Notes: a model not told the origin generated them from the sequence alone. DNA of 64,000 bases from Phyllobacterium sp. 21LDTY02-6 (GCF_023554255.2 NZ_JAMJWD020000002.1:310001-374000); one strand, 5' to 3'; positions 35,312 through 47,006 are shown, counted from the stretch's first letter. Translations and numbers: made by a program.

Positions 35312-37255
35312 TCAGAAGGTCCTGATGATCTCGGACACCCTGCCTCCGAACCTGTCGATGATTTCTTGCGCATCCGCACGCTCCTTGCGCAAGACGGCAA
35401 GTTCGTCCTCCTCCCGCGCCATCTGCTGAATATAGCGCGCCTGCAGATCGCCATTCGGCACAGCGCGGAGATTGTCCCGCGTGCGATCCTGTGCCTCCGC
35501 AAGCTGGTCGTATTCCCGCTGGATCTTCTCAAGCGCGTCCTGGGCTTGGAGCAGTTTCTGGCGCGCGTCCCCGAGTTCCTTCAGCTTCGTCCGCGTCTCG
35601 TCGTCGGCGCCGGTATCGGCCCAACTCAGTATCATCTGCGGATCGGCATCGGCCAGTGCGAAAGTCTCGTCCCGGGTTTGCTCGAACGCGGTTTCGACTT
35701 CCTTCGTCTCACCCGCCTTCAGCGCCACCCTTATCCTCTCATGTGTCGTGGTCGGCTCACCCATATCGCCTGCCGCGAAGGTCCAGCCCGGCCGTTTCGA
35801 CTGTTCGATCATCAATGTCCGGTCGGCATCGCCGGCGCCCCTGAGCTTGAAGGTGGAGACATCACGAATCTGCGTCCTGGCATGGATCATGCCGTCGTTC
35901 ACCTTGATCGACAGGATGGTATGCTGCGGCTTTGCCTCGACCGCGACGCTGACTTTCTGGTCCGTGGCAAAATGCGCGGCACGTTTTTCTCCGGTCGGCA
36001 CCGCCGATATCTGCGCGTCGCCGATATAGCCCGACCTATCGTCATAGACGGTGAGAATGCCGCGCGGCAGGCTGACGCCCGTATCATTGTCCAGCATCAC
36101 GGCAGCCGTCGGATGTTCGCTGTCGCTCCCCACGCGGAACACCGAGACCATCTCGGCCTTCACCTCCTTGTCGATCAGCGGCACCGATATCGTATCGCCG
36201 TTCTTCACATCATAGCTGCCGGGAAGCGCGAAATTCGCGATGACCGCCTGTTCGTCGATCGCCGCCGCATCCACGCCCGCCATCTCGATGGGAGCTTCGG
36301 CCTGCGGCTCGGCCGCCGCACCGCCAAATCCAGCCACGGAGCGGCGCGAAGGCCTTGGCGCTGCAGCCATTTCCATATCCGCCATTGGCCGCGAGTCTCG
36401 TCCAGCCTCGACCGGCACCTCCGTACGGTCCGCCCAATAGCGCTGATGCAGCCTCTGGCGCAGCGTCACCGGCTTGCCTGACGAAAGCGTGACCGCGACA
36501 TCGCGCCAATCTTCCCCGGAGGCATTTTCGAAGACCGCCCATGCCTGGAGCCTTGCCTTCCCCTGGTCGCCGGTGATCATGCGATAGCTGGTCTTCCAGA
36601 TCGGAGCGGCCACCACATAGGATATGTCCACCTGCCGGCTGCCCTGGCCGTCGAGACCGATCTCGATGGTGCGGGCGCGGTCGGCCGCGGCCCGTCCCGC
36701 GACGAGCGCAGCGTCGCTGATCCTGGCTGCCAGCGCAGTATCGACGATCTGCACAGAGACCGAACTATCGAGGGGAACCGTCGTCATGGCGCCGCTGTCG
36801 GGCAGAATGGCAAGCATGGGGATCGTCGCACCCTCCGCTGCCGGCCGCTGCTCGACGCCCAGCACCACGCCTTCGATTTCACGGGCACCGGTCAACCTGA
36901 CCTTCGTTCCCTTGATCGCATCGAGCAGGCGCGGAAGAGCGCCGATATCGTCGGCGGTGAATGGCAGCGTGCGGAAAGTCTCTTCGACAGGGTTCGGCCC
37001 GGCAAGGACGATGCTCTTCACCTGCCCCTTGTCGTCCCGGACGATGAGGCTCTTGAGAATATCGTCCACCTGGTCGAGCGGCACGTCGATGCTGACCGCG
37101 TTCCTCTCATCGATATCGGCGGTGCGAACGACCTCGACCAGCCCTCCCGAAGAAATAGTGACGGATTTTACCGGGCCGTTGCCCGCCGCCATGGCGGTCG
37201 AAGCCCACAGCGGCAGAATGATAGCGGAAAGCATGCGACGCCGACGATGAACCAT
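35312..37255 (-). CDS. DUF4139 domain envelope protein
   Basis: 647 residues from the ATG at 37255 (GGGAGG seven bases upstream), with a signal peptide ending near AMAA. The middle, with VDISYVVAAPIWKTSYRMIT and LQAWAVFENASGEDWRDVAV, is the conserved DUF4139 core. A coiled-coil region lies at the C-terminus (about 565-635, rich in Leu/Glu/Lys/Arg). Function unknown; related proteins are described as mucoidy inhibitor-like. It appears to be transcribed alone. Confidence 0.8.
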   Translation of the reverse strand: MVHRRRRMLSAIILPLWASTAMAAGNGPVKSVTISSGGLVEVVRTADIDERNAVSIDVPLDQVDDILKSLIVRDDKGQVKSIVLAGPNPVEETFRTLPFTADDIGALPRLLDAIKGTKVRLTGAREIEGVVLGVEQRPAAEGATIPMLAILPDSGAMTTVPLDSSVSVQIVDTALAARISDAALVAGRAAADRARTIEIGLDGQGSRQVDISYVVAAPIWKTSYRMITGDQGKARLQAWAVFENASGEDWRDVAVTLSSGKPVTLRQRLHQRYWADRTEVPVEAGRDSRPMADMEMAAAPRPSRRSVAGFGGAAAEPQAEAPIEMAGVDAAAIDEQAVIANFALPGSYDVKNGDTISVPLIDKEVKAEMVSVFRVGSDSEHPTAAVMLDNDTGVSLPRGILTVYDDRSGYIGDAQISAVPTGEKRAAHFATDQKVSVAVEAKPQHTILSIKVNDGMIHARTQIRDVSTFKLRGAGDADRTLMIEQSKRPGWTFAAGDMGEPTTTHERIRVALKAGETKEVETAFEQTRDETFALADADPQMILSWADTGADDETRTKLKELGDARQKLLQAQDALEKIQREYDQLAEAQDRTRDNLRAVPNGDLQARYIQQMAREEDELAVLRKERADAQEIIDRFGGRVSEIIRTF

Positions 37256-37366
37256 GATTTTCCTCCCGAAGCCTCGATCTCGAACGCATTCACGCGCACG
37301 GGGTCTAATCCCATCCGCACATGCCGATTGCCAGCGCTCCACCAGCAATCGGGCTTTTGTTCGGCG

Positions 37367-38680
37367 CTAGGCTCTTTCCGCCGCCCGCGCCGCAAAGGAT
37401 TCGGACTCCTTGTCTTCCACGGGAAGGAAGATGCTGCACAGGAAGCTTACCCCGGCGATGAATATGAAGAGGCTCGCCAATGGTGCCCATTGCACGCCGA
37501 ATTCATGCACAAGCCAGACGCCGATGACGGGGGTCAGGCCGCTGAAGATCGCACCGCTCAACGACGAACTGAGCGAAATGCCGGTATAGCGCAGATGGAC
37601 GGGAAATGCCCGCGTCAGGAAAGGCGCCATGACGGCATAGTGCGCGGCCAGGAACAGCGTGGCCGTGAGGATGGCGATATAGATATTGGTGAGGTCGCCG
37701 GTGATGATCAGCATCATCATCGGCACCGCGAACAGCAAGGCCGCGCCGGACGTTATCACCAGCAGGAACCGTTCGCCGAAGCGGGTGGCGATGTAGGAGC
37801 CCGCCGGGAAGGCAATCAGTTCTATGACGCCGACCCACGAAACCAGTTCCAGCATGTCCGAGCGGCTGATGCCGAGCGAGGTCGTCGTGAAGGTCATCAT
37901 GAGGGTGGTGATGAAGTAGAATCCGGCCACACCGAGCAGGCACAGACCCATGCCGAGCGCCAGGGACGTCTTGCGGGTCAGGAAGATCTCCTTGGCCGGG
38001 ATCACGTTCTGCACCGACTGTTCCTTCAACCGCTCCTCAAGTTCCGGGCTTTCATTGATGCCGGCGCGGATGATGAAGGCGAGGATGATCAATATTCCGC
38101 TGAGGAGGAAGGGAACCCGCCAGCCCCAGCTGAGGAAATCCTCCTGCGGCAGGTCGGAGACCGTGCGGAAGGCAAGGGTTGCGAGGATAAGGCCGATGGG
38201 GCTGCCATATTGCGGCGCCGATGCGAGGAACGTGCGCCAGCGCGGCGGTGCGTGTTCCGCCGCGATCAATACTGCCCCGCCCCATTCGCCGCCGACCGCG
38301 ACGCCCTGTACCAACCGGAGCGCGACGAGGAGGACGGCGGCCGAGACGCCTATGGATTGATAGCCGGGCAGAAGCCCGATCAGCACCGTCGCGGCGCCCA
38401 TGAGGAGGAGCGTGATGATGAGCGATTTCTTGCGGCCGACCTTGTCGCCGAAATGGCCGAAAAGCAGCGCGCCGACGGGACGGGCCACAAAGCCGATCGC
38501 GAAGGTGCCGAGCGATGCCAATATGCCCATGATCGGGTCCTGCGAAGCAAAGAACACATCGCCGAACACCAGGGCGGCGGCGGTGCCATAGATGTAAAAA
38601 TCGTACCATTCGATCATGGTGCCGACAAAGGCACCTATGGCAGCGCGCACGGGCTGCCTCTTTGCGTCGATCCGACTCAT
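37367..38680 (-). CDS. MFS transporter, metabolite:H+ symporter (MHS) family
   Basis: 437 residues from the ATG at 38680, preceded by AGGAG at eight bases. It has twelve membrane segments and the MHS signature near the N-terminus: GAFVGTMIEWYDFYIYGTAA, then GHFGDKVGRKKSLI. Relatives (ProP, ShiA, KgtP) import betaine, shikimate or dicarboxylates with protons. It lies 23 bases after an acetylpolyamine-type amidohydrolase gene in the same direction, so its substrate may be an acylated amine or its product; that is inference. Confidence 0.87.
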   Translation of the reverse strand: MSRIDAKRQPVRAAIGAFVGTMIEWYDFYIYGTAAALVFGDVFFASQDPIMGILASLGTFAIGFVARPVGALLFGHFGDKVGRKKSLIITLLLMGAATVLIGLLPGYQSIGVSAAVLLVALRLVQGVAVGGEWGGAVLIAAEHAPPRWRTFLASAPQYGSPIGLILATLAFRTVSDLPQEDFLSWGWRVPFLLSGILIILAFIIRAGINESPELEERLKEQSVQNVIPAKEIFLTRKTSLALGMGLCLLGVAGFYFITTLMMTFTTTSLGISRSDMLELVSWVGVIELIAFPAGSYIATRFGERFLLVITSGAALLFAVPMMMLIITGDLTNIYIAILTATLFLAAHYAVMAPFLTRAFPVHLRYTGISLSSSLSGAIFSGLTPVIGVWLVHEFGVQWAPLASLFIFIAGVSFLCSIFLPVEDKESESFAARAAERA

Positions 38681-38703
38681 CCCCTCATCTCCTGTTCTGG
38701 CTG

Positions 38704-39762
38704 TCAAATCATCTGGCGGCGATTACGGTAGGCCGCGATAAACCGCGGCGCCGCCTCGGCCACCGCGCTCAACGAATAGCCGCCCTCCTGCACGAACGCC
38801 GTCGGCAGGCGCACATCCCCCCAGATGGCGCCGATTTCCGCATAGGCTTCGGTGGTCACGGCAAGCTTCGACAGCGGATCCTGATGATGTGCATCCCAGC
38901 CAGCAGAAATGACCAGCGCCTGGGCACCATGCGCGGCCACGGCGGCGGCGAGCTTGCGGTTCGCCTCGATGAAGGCCTCGTCGCCACTCCCCTCCGCCAG
39001 CGGCAGATTGAGGTTCGCGCCCTCTCCCTTGCCGGCGCCCGTCTCATCCGCATAGCCGCTGAAATGCGGGTAATAATTGGAAGGGTCGGTGTGGGTGGAG
39101 CCGAAAAATACGTCGTCGCGCGTATAGAAGATCGCCTGCGTGCCGTCGCCATGATGCGTATCGAAATCGATGATGGCGACACGGTCATATTTGCCGCGCA
39201 ACTGCTGCGCGACGATCGCCGCATTGTTGAAGTAGCAGAAGCCCGCGGCCCGGTCCGCATAGGCATGATGGCCAGGCGGACGGCACAGCGCAAACACGTC
39301 GCTCGCGCCGTTCAAAAGCTCGTTGCCGGCCGCGATGGCCGTCTGGGCCGAGGCATAGGCCGCCTCATAAGTCTGTTCCATCATGGCGCAGGACAGGCCA
39401 TTGATGTACCAGCCCGCCTGGCCGAGTATGCCGCTCGGTCTTGGCAGCGGGCGGGGACCGTAATCGGGCGCAGCGCCCTGATAGGCGCTGACATTCGGCA
39501 GCACCTCCGGCCCGTGATTGGGAAGTTCCATGAAGCGTTCATAGGCGGTGCGCAGGAACGACACATAATGTTCCGGGTGCACCGCATGGATGGCGGCAAG
39601 GCCCGCATCCGCCGGTTTTTCCTGCTCGAGCCCGAGTGCAGCGAGCGCCTTGATCAGAGTGTCGGCCCGTGTCGGATTTTCCAGCGGATCGGTAATCACA
39701 CCATTGATCATGTATTGCGTCGGGCGGTGCGCCATCTGCCGGCTATCGAAAAACAGTTTCAT
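38704..39762 (-). CDS. Histone-deacetylase-like amidohydrolase (acetylpolyamine type)
   Basis: 352 residues from the ATG at 39762. The zinc amidohydrolase core is intact: CRPPGHHAYAD (160-170) with the catalytic His pair, FDTHHGDGTQ (200-209) with metal ligands and a later SAGWDAHHQDP. N-terminal MKLFFDSRQMAHRPTQYMIN resembles bacterial acetylpolyamine amidohydrolases (AphA-like), which remove acetyl groups from acetylputrescine and similar. It is followed by an MHS transporter gene. Confidence 0.85.
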   Translation of the reverse strand: MKLFFDSRQMAHRPTQYMINGVITDPLENPTRADTLIKALAALGLEQEKPADAGLAAIHAVHPEHYVSFLRTAYERFMELPNHGPEVLPNVSAYQGAAPDYGPRPLPRPSGILGQAGWYINGLSCAMMEQTYEAAYASAQTAIAAGNELLNGASDVFALCRPPGHHAYADRAAGFCYFNNAAIVAQQLRGKYDRVAIIDFDTHHGDGTQAIFYTRDDVFFGSTHTDPSNYYPHFSGYADETGAGKGEGANLNLPLAEGSGDEAFIEANRKLAAAVAAHGAQALVISAGWDAHHQDPLSKLAVTTEAYAEIGAIWGDVRLPTAFVQEGGYSLSAVAEAAPRFIAAYRNRRQMI

Positions 39763-39886
39763 GGATTTGCTTCTTATGGTTTGCGGAGAATCGCGTTGAA
39801 GCCTATTCACTCAGTCCGGCAATGCAAGTCGGCGTTGCGAAAAGATGAATCCGCACGCAAGTCCTCGAACTGAAACTACAGGCGAA

Positions 39887-41095
39887 ATGAGCGAAGCTAC
39901 GAACACCCCCGACGTTTTGTACTGGCGGCAGAACCTCGTCGTCTGCCTGCTCGGCTCCTTCACGACCATTGTCGCCATGACCCTGATCCTGCCGTTCCTG
40001 CCGCTCTACATCGAGCAATTGGGCGAAACGGAGCATGCGCTTGTCGTCCAGTGGTCCGGCGTTGCCTACGGCGCCACATTCTTCACAGCCGCTCTCGTCG
40101 CACCGCTCTGGGGCAAGCTTGCCGATCTTTATGGCCGCAAGCTCATGCTGATACGCGCCAGCCTTGGCATGGCCATTGCGATGTCGCTGATGGGGATGGC
40201 GACAGAAGTCTGGCATCTGATCGCGCTGCGCCTGTTGACGGGACTGCTTGGCGGCTACGCCTCCGGTTCCACCGTGCTCGTCGCCACCCAGACGCCAAGG
40301 GAGCGCACCGGCTGGGCCCTCGGCACGCTGGCGTCCGGGATCATGGCCGGCAATCTCGTCGGTCCGCTCATCGGAGGCGCGCTGCCGCCGCTGATCGGGA
40401 TACGACAGACGTTCTGGCTCGCCGGCGGCGTGATCTTCATTACTTTCCTCGCGACGATGTCGTTCATCCGGGAGGAACGCCGGCCTACCGCACGGCGGCA
40501 TGCGGAAAGTGGCGGCTGGTCCGCAATCGAAGACAAGCGGCCCGTCATCCTCATGCTGCTGGCCGGAATGCTGCTCATGCTGGCGAATATGTCCATCGAG
40601 CCGATAATCACGGTTTATGTGGCTCAACTCGTTTCCGACCCGGCGCAAGTCACCATGGTCGCCGGCATCGTCATGTCTGCCGCGGCGCTCGGCAGCATCC
40701 TCTCGGCGTCCCGCCTCGGCAAGCTTGCGGATACGATCGGCCATTGGAACGTGATCGTGGCCGCGCTGGCCGTTTCGGCGCTGCTGCTCATACCGCAGGC
40801 TTTCGTCACCGAGGGCTGGCAACTGGTGCTGCTGCGTTTCCTGATGGGACTTTCGCTCGGCGGCCTGCTTCCCTGCATCACCAGCGTCATAAGGCACAAT
40901 GTGCCCGACCGGGTGGCAGGCAACATATTGGGCTATGCGACTTCATCGCAATATGCCGGCCAGGTCGTCGGCCCTCTGGCCGGCGGCTTCATCGGCGGCC
41001 ATATCGGCATGCAGGCGGTGTTTCTCGGCACGTCTGCAATTCTGGGGCTCTCGGCGATTTATGGCTGGCTGGCGCGGCCCCGCGGCCAGCAATAG
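39887..41095 (+). CDS. MFS exporter, multidrug type (DHA1-like)
   Basis: 402 residues from the ATG at 39887 with AGGCGA upstream; an in-frame ATG at 39845 would add 14 residues. Twelve membrane segments, with the MFS motif GKLADLYGRKLML after helix 2 and a related GKLADTIGHWNVI in the second half. GPLIGGALPPLIGIR (helix 5, motif C-like) suggests an exporter. Substrate unknown. It is divergent from the deacetylase gene by 124 bases and convergent with a GNAT gene. Confidence 0.85.
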   Translation: MSEATNTPDVLYWRQNLVVCLLGSFTTIVAMTLILPFLPLYIEQLGETEHALVVQWSGVAYGATFFTAALVAPLWGKLADLYGRKLMLIRASLGMAIAMSLMGMATEVWHLIALRLLTGLLGGYASGSTVLVATQTPRERTGWALGTLASGIMAGNLVGPLIGGALPPLIGIRQTFWLAGGVIFITFLATMSFIREERRPTARRHAESGGWSAIEDKRPVILMLLAGMLLMLANMSIEPIITVYVAQLVSDPAQVTMVAGIVMSAAALGSILSASRLGKLADTIGHWNVIVAALAVSALLLIPQAFVTEGWQLVLLRFLMGLSLGGLLPCITSVIRHNVPDRVAGNILGYATSSQYAGQVVGPLAGGFIGGHIGMQAVFLGTSAILGLSAIYGWLARPRGQQ

Positions 41096-41098
41096 GCT

Positions 41099-41584
41099 TC
41101 AGCGCCGGTTCGATGCGGCCTGCAACAGCGCTGCGCCATCCAGCCGATAAAACAGCTTTTCCGGCTTGGCCGATCCGCCGAGCGTATCGTAGAAGTTTCG
41201 AAGCCTTTCATCGTCGCGGTCGGCGGTCCAGTCCACGCGGCTATGGCCGCGTTCGACCGCCAGGGCAGCCATTGCGGTCATCAAGGCGGTGCCGACGCCC
41301 CTGCCCCGGTGCTCTCTTCCGACGTAAAGCTCCTTGAGAAAAAGTCCCGATTGCAGTGCAGGACCGGGAAAATGCGAGGAGAATGCAGCGAATCCCAACA
41401 ATTCCGGACCTTCCGCAATCAGAATTTCCGACCCGTTCGGCGCAGTTTTCAGGCGCTCCAGCAGTATCTCGCGAGGCGGGCAGGCCGCATTGTAATGGGC
41501 CTGCATTTCTTCCATCATCGAAGCGAGCGCCGGGTGATCCGAAGCCGCGGCCAGTTTCGTCCTTATCAATTCCCGAACCTCCAT
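41099..41584 (-). CDS. GNAT family N-acetyltransferase
   Basis: 161 residues with a single GNAT domain. LKELYVGREHRGRGVGTALM (about 87-106) is the acetyl-CoA-binding loop, followed by GHSRVDWTADRDDERLRNFY, the usual second half. Substrate unknown. It lies convergent with the MFS exporter, 3 bases apart, and upstream of the amino acid importer genes on the genome but downstream in transcription. Confidence 0.85.
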   Translation of the reverse strand: MEVRELIRTKLAAASDHPALASMMEEMQAHYNAACPPREILLERLKTAPNGSEILIAEGPELLGFAAFSSHFPGPALQSGLFLKELYVGREHRGRGVGTALMTAMAALAVERGHSRVDWTADRDDERLRNFYDTLGGSAKPEKLFYRLDGAALLQAASNRR

Positions 41585-41624
41585 AGGCGGAGAAGACGGT
41601 TGGCGCCGTCTTCTCCTGCCGGCA

Positions 41625-42455
41625 TCACTCGCCCTTGTTGATGGTGATCGGCGACAGCTTGTTCGCCTTCAAGCCATATTTGTCCAGGAGTTGATCGTAG
41701 GTGCCGTTCGCCTGCAGCTTGTCGAGTGCAGATTTTACTGCATCGCGCAGCTCGGTCTCCGTCTTCAGCACCGGAATCCCTGCAAGCGACTGGCTGAAGG
41801 CGGTGCCAATGGCGACATAGGTATCGGGTTCGAGCTTCTGATTGTAGGGCAGCGTTTCATTGCCCTGCGCCGCAGCCTGAAGGCGGCCGCTCTTGATCTG
41901 GGTGCGGGCGTCGGCGGAACCTTCCGTTCCTATGACATTGATGGCGGCCTTGCCTTTAGCGACGCAGTTTGTCTCGCTCCAGGCCGTGATCTGCGCCGGC
42001 CAATCGGTAGACCGGCTGGCGCCTACGGACTTGCCGCAGAGGTCATCCACCGTCTTGATCTCCTCCGACAGGGCCTTCGACGTATAGAACTGCGCACCGG
42101 ACATCATGTAATCGACGAAGTCGGCCGTCTCCTGACGCGCCTTCTTGTCGCTCATGCCTGCCATGGCGAGATCGACCCGCCCGGTCTGCAGCGAAGGCAG
42201 CATCTGGGCGAATGCAATTTCCTGCCACTCCACCTTGACGCCCAGCTCCTTGGCGATGGCCTCGCCAAGATCGATGTCGAAGCCCTGGAGCTCGTTGGTG
42301 GCCGGATCCTTGAAGGTGATCGGCGGGTAATTCGGCATGGTCGCGATGACGATCTTCCCGGCATCCTTGATGCGCGCAGGCAGTTCCTGGGCAAAGGCGG
42401 GCAGGCTGAAAAGGGTGGCAGCACCGATGGCGGCGATCGTGGCAAGGCGGGTCAT
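41625..42455 (-). CDS. Polar amino acid ABC transporter, substrate-binding protein
   Basis: 276-residue family 3 periplasmic binding protein with a signal peptide ending at FAQE (about 22-24). NYPPITFKDPATNELQGFDI and DLGEAIAKELGVKVEWQEIA are typical of the family. Fourth gene of an argH-permease-ATPase-SBP operon. GAGAGGAAC precedes the ATG. The ligand is probably an amino acid, possibly the substrate or product of the lyase in the same operon. Confidence 0.9.
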   Translation of the reverse strand: MTRLATIAAIGAATLFSLPAFAQELPARIKDAGKIVIATMPNYPPITFKDPATNELQGFDIDLGEAIAKELGVKVEWQEIAFAQMLPSLQTGRVDLAMAGMSDKKARQETADFVDYMMSGAQFYTSKALSEEIKTVDDLCGKSVGASRSTDWPAQITAWSETNCVAKGKAAINVIGTEGSADARTQIKSGRLQAAAQGNETLPYNQKLEPDTYVAIGTAFSQSLAGIPVLKTETELRDAVKSALDKLQANGTYDQLLDKYGLKANKLSPITINKGE

Positions 42456-42482
42456 GTGAGTTCCTCTCTTCTTGTTGCGCGG

Positions 42483-43247
42483 TCAGCTCAAGACTGCCGC
42501 TATGAAATCCTGGGTGCGCTTTTCGGTCGGATGGCTCAGCAATTGCTGCGGCGGGCCGCTTTCGACGATGCGCCCCTGATCCATGAAGACGACGCGGTGG
42601 GCCACTTCCCGGGCAAAGCCGAGTTCGTGCGTGACGACCACCATGGTCATGCCGCTCCTGGCGAGATCACGCATCACATTCAGCACGTCGCTCACGAGTT
42701 CCGGATCCAGCGCAGACGTCGGTTCATCGAAGAGCATCAGCTTGGGCTTCATCGCAAGGGCACGGGCAATGGCGATCCGCTGTTGCTGCCCTCCCGACAA
42801 TTCGCTTGGATAGGCATCGCGCTTGTCACGCAGCCCGACCTGGTCCAGCAGGGCGAGCGCCTCCGGTACGACCGCGCTCTTGGGACGCTTCTGGACGACC
42901 ACCGGACCTTCGATGATATTTTCCAGGACGGTCATGTGGGCGAAAAGGTTGAAACGCTGGAATACCATGCCGCTGGCAAGACGCTGCCGCGCAATCTGCG
43001 GCTCGGTCAGTTCGTAAAGGCGATTGCCCTCCTGGCGGAAGCCGACAAGCTCATCCTCTATCCAGATCGCTCCGGCATCGATCCGCTCCAGCTGATTGAT
43101 GCAGCGCAGGAGCGTACTCTTGCCCGAACCGGACGGGCCGATGATGCAAAGGACCTCGCCCTGCTCGATTTCCAGCGAAACCTTGCTCAGGGCCTGGAAG
43201 TTGCCGAAATGCTTGTCGATATCGGCGATGACCACCATTGCACACAT
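42483..43247 (-). CDS. Polar amino acid ABC transporter, ATP-binding protein
   Basis: 254 residues from the ATG at 43247, directly after the permease stop (TAACATG). Walker [10 protein letters not shown], signature LSGGQQQR, Walker [15 protein letters not shown] and H-loop VVVTHE are all present in the GlnQ/HisP arrangement. It energises the importer. Confidence 0.93.
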   Translation of the reverse strand: MCAMVVIADIDKHFGNFQALSKVSLEIEQGEVLCIIGPSGSGKSTLLRCINQLERIDAGAIWIEDELVGFRQEGNRLYELTEPQIARQRLASGMVFQRFNLFAHMTVLENIIEGPVVVQKRPKSAVVPEALALLDQVGLRDKRDAYPSELSGGQQQRIAIARALAMKPKLMLFDEPTSALDPELVSDVLNVMRDLARSGMTMVVVTHELGFAREVAHRVVFMDQGRIVESGPPQQLLSHPTEKRTQDFIAAVLS

Positions 43248-43248
43248 G

Positions 43249-44141
43249 TTACGCGCCCTCCGCAGCAGCCGCTTGCACGCGCTTGGCACCGCGGCGCCCC
43301 TCGCTGCGCGAGTAGTATTTTTCGAGCAGGTGCTGTCCGATCGACAGAACGGTGACAACGACGAGATACCAGATAGCCGAGACGATGAGCAGTTCCATGA
43401 CCCGGTTATTGGCATAGTAGACCGCCTGCGCATTGCGCAATATTTCGGAATACTGGATCACGCTTGCCACCGATGTCAGCTTCACCATGCTGATGACTTC
43501 ATTGCCGACAGGCGGGATGATAACGCGCATTGCCTGGGGCAATATGATACGGCGCAGCATTGTCAGGCGTGTCATGCCTATCACCTTGGCCGCTTCGATC
43601 TGCCCGTTATCGACCGACAGGATGCCGCCGCGCACGACTTCGGCGGTATAGGCGCCCTGGTTGATGCCGAGGCCCAGCAACGTGGCCATGAACGGCGTCA
43701 TGAAGTCCACCGTGCGCATCTCGAACAGCCCCGGTATGCCGAGCGTCGGAAAGATCAGCGCCAGGTTGAACCAGAGCAGCAATTGCAGCAGCAGCGGGGT
43801 TCCGCGAAAGAACCAGATATAGAAGACGGCCACATATTTCAGCACCGGGTTCGGCGACATGATCATGATGGCAAAGATGACACCCAGCACCAATCCGAGT
43901 GCCATGGCGCAGATCGTCATCAGGATTGTGTTCCACAGGCCGGAAATGATCGCAGGCGCAGTGAAGAACTGCCCGACGACGGGCCAGGCGATCTGGCCTT
44001 GCGCGAAGGCTTTCACGATCATGGCAAGGGCAATCACTATCAGCGTGGCGGCCAGCCAGCGGCCATAATGGCGACGCGGCTGGTGTGTCAGATGCGCGAT
44101 CGAATATTTGCCGGCTGCCACGCCGGCACCGCTCTCAGGTT

Positions 44142-44148
<7 letters not shown>
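43249..44148 (-). CDS. Polar amino acid ABC transporter, permease
   Basis: 299-residue membrane protein of the HisMQ/GlnP type. An N-terminal cytoplasmic stretch is followed by five or so helices, with [13 protein letters not shown] and the EAA-like loop [20 protein letters not shown]. Only one permease is present, so it should act as a homodimer. The ATG overlaps the argH stop by 7 bases. Confidence 0.9.
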
Positions 44149-45590
<1,442 letters not shown>

Positions 45591-45667
45591 GGCATGTTCC
45601 CATTTTTATTTCCCGGCAGCTTATTTGCGCGTTTTTTTCGCGACAAACGAAATGAATTCCCATATCC

Positions 45668-45682
45668 ATTCCAAAAAGGAAT
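45668..45682. promoter_or_regulatory. Putative LysR operator (T-N11-A dyad)
   Basis: The perfect dyad ATTCC-AAAAA-GGAAT lies between the divergent argH and lysR genes, 22 bases before the regulator's ATG. It contains T-N11-A, the LysR recognition pattern. Binding is inferred. Confidence 0.5.
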
Positions 45683-45703
45683 ACCCGCTCCCCGATAGGC
45701 CCA

Positions 45704-46612
45704 ATGGTTTCGAACCGCACATATCCTTCGACGCGCGCGCTGCAGGTCATCGTCATGATCGCCGAGCAGGGTAGCACGACGGCCTGCGCCAGGGCTCTCA
45801 ACATGACCCAGAGCGCGGTCAGCAAGCAGTTGCTGGCGCTCGAGGAAATGGCGGGGGCGGCCCTCTTCCGCCGTACCCCCTACGGACTCTCGCCCACGGA
45901 AGCCGGCCGCATCTACATATCGGAGGCACGCACCGCCCTCGGCGCGCTGGAGAATGCCACATTGCGCATCGCCGCCCTTGGCAGTTCTCCCAACGCCATC
46001 AAGCTTCATATCCTGCCGATCATGGGCGATCGCTGGGTCATCCCGCGTTTTGCGAGTTTCGCCGAAGCCCACCCCGAGATCGAGGTGGAGCTATCGACCT
46101 TCGCCAATAGCGATCTGATCAATCAGGCAGATGCCGCCTTCCGGTTCGGCGAGGGCGATTGGGAAGGGCAGGTCCAGCACTATCTCTTTGGGCGGCAGGT
46201 AGCGCTGGTGGGTGCTCCCGGCTTCATCGCCCGGCTCGGCGGCATCGTCCGTCCGGCAGATATCGCCAATTTTCCCCTGCTCGATCACCGGCACACGCCG
46301 CTGCGATGGAGCGAATTTGCCGAGGCGCACGCCCTGTCCAGCTTCGAGCCGGGACGGATCACGCATTTCGGCTATTACGCGCTCGTCATCCGCGCCGCCA
46401 TTGCCGGGCAAGGGCTGGCGCTCGTGCCGCGGGGCCTGATTGCCGACGAGATCGCCGCGGGAAAACTGGTCAATCCGGGAAATTTCGGCTTTGTAAGCAA
46501 GCATGCCTATTGGCTGACCTACCCGCAGGAACGCCCTCAGCGCCCGGCCATGCTGCTCTTCCGCGACTGGCTGCTGGCCCAGGTGGAATCCATGCCGCCG
46601 GAACTGCGCTAG
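45704..46612 (+). CDS. LysR family transcriptional regulator (GcvA-like)
   Basis: 302 residues with an N-terminal winged helix (about 8-66; GSTTACARALNMTQSAVSKQ) and a periplasmic-binding-like effector domain whose later part, with ITHFGYYALVIRAAIAGQGL then ALVPRG, resembles the GcvA group. It is divergent from the argH-importer operon by 113 bases and is the obvious candidate to control it. Confidence 0.87.
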   Translation: MVSNRTYPSTRALQVIVMIAEQGSTTACARALNMTQSAVSKQLLALEEMAGAALFRRTPYGLSPTEAGRIYISEARTALGALENATLRIAALGSSPNAIKLHILPIMGDRWVIPRFASFAEAHPEIEVELSTFANSDLINQADAAFRFGEGDWEGQVQHYLFGRQVALVGAPGFIARLGGIVRPADIANFPLLDHRHTPLRWSEFAEAHALSSFEPGRITHFGYYALVIRAAIAGQGLALVPRGLIADEIAAGKLVNPGNFGFVSKHAYWLTYPQERPQRPAMLLFRDWLLAQVESMPPELR

Positions 46613-46748
46613 TCATGGCTGCCACCGGCGCTCGATACCCCACCATCGACACAAAAATATCATTCGCTTGTCACGGAACTGCGGTAACTATTTGTGCATT
46701 CCAGATTCGCGGCTGCCGCGCCTGCAAATCATCGATATGGAGGAAGTG

Positions 46749-47006
46749 ATGAACGACAAGCGTTTTCCCATTCCAGTGACGGTGACCCTTGGTGCTGCCG
46801 GTCAAAGAGCTGTTTCCAGCGTCTGGGAAGCGATCGAATGCCTGCGAAGCTATTGGCCCACGAAAAAGGGCCCGAATTATCGCCGCGCCCTGCAAGCCTG
46901 CCTCGACGCACTCGACGGATGGAAGCCTGCCCACAAGGCGCGGCATGCGTTCATAACCGCGGCGCGCGAGGCTGGTATTTTTCTCGACACCCGGTTGCGG
47001 CAATAG
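46749..47006 (+). CDS. DUF982 domain protein
   Basis: 85 residues from the ATG at 46749, five bases after [25 protein letters not shown] and [20 protein letters not shown] are the DUF982 core, a small family found mostly in rhizobia, often in several paralogues. Function unknown; cytoplasmic, no signal or membrane segment. Confidence 0.85.
   Translation: MNDKRFPIPVTVTLGAAGQRAVSSVWEAIECLRSYWPTKKGPNYRRALQACLDALDGWKPAHKARHAFITAAREAGIFLDTRLRQ

Noticed and set aside
34938-35429. 163-codon plus-strand frame in the gap before DUF4139
   Set aside because: No ribosome site, ends antisense within DUF4139, and the sequence resembles no protein type.
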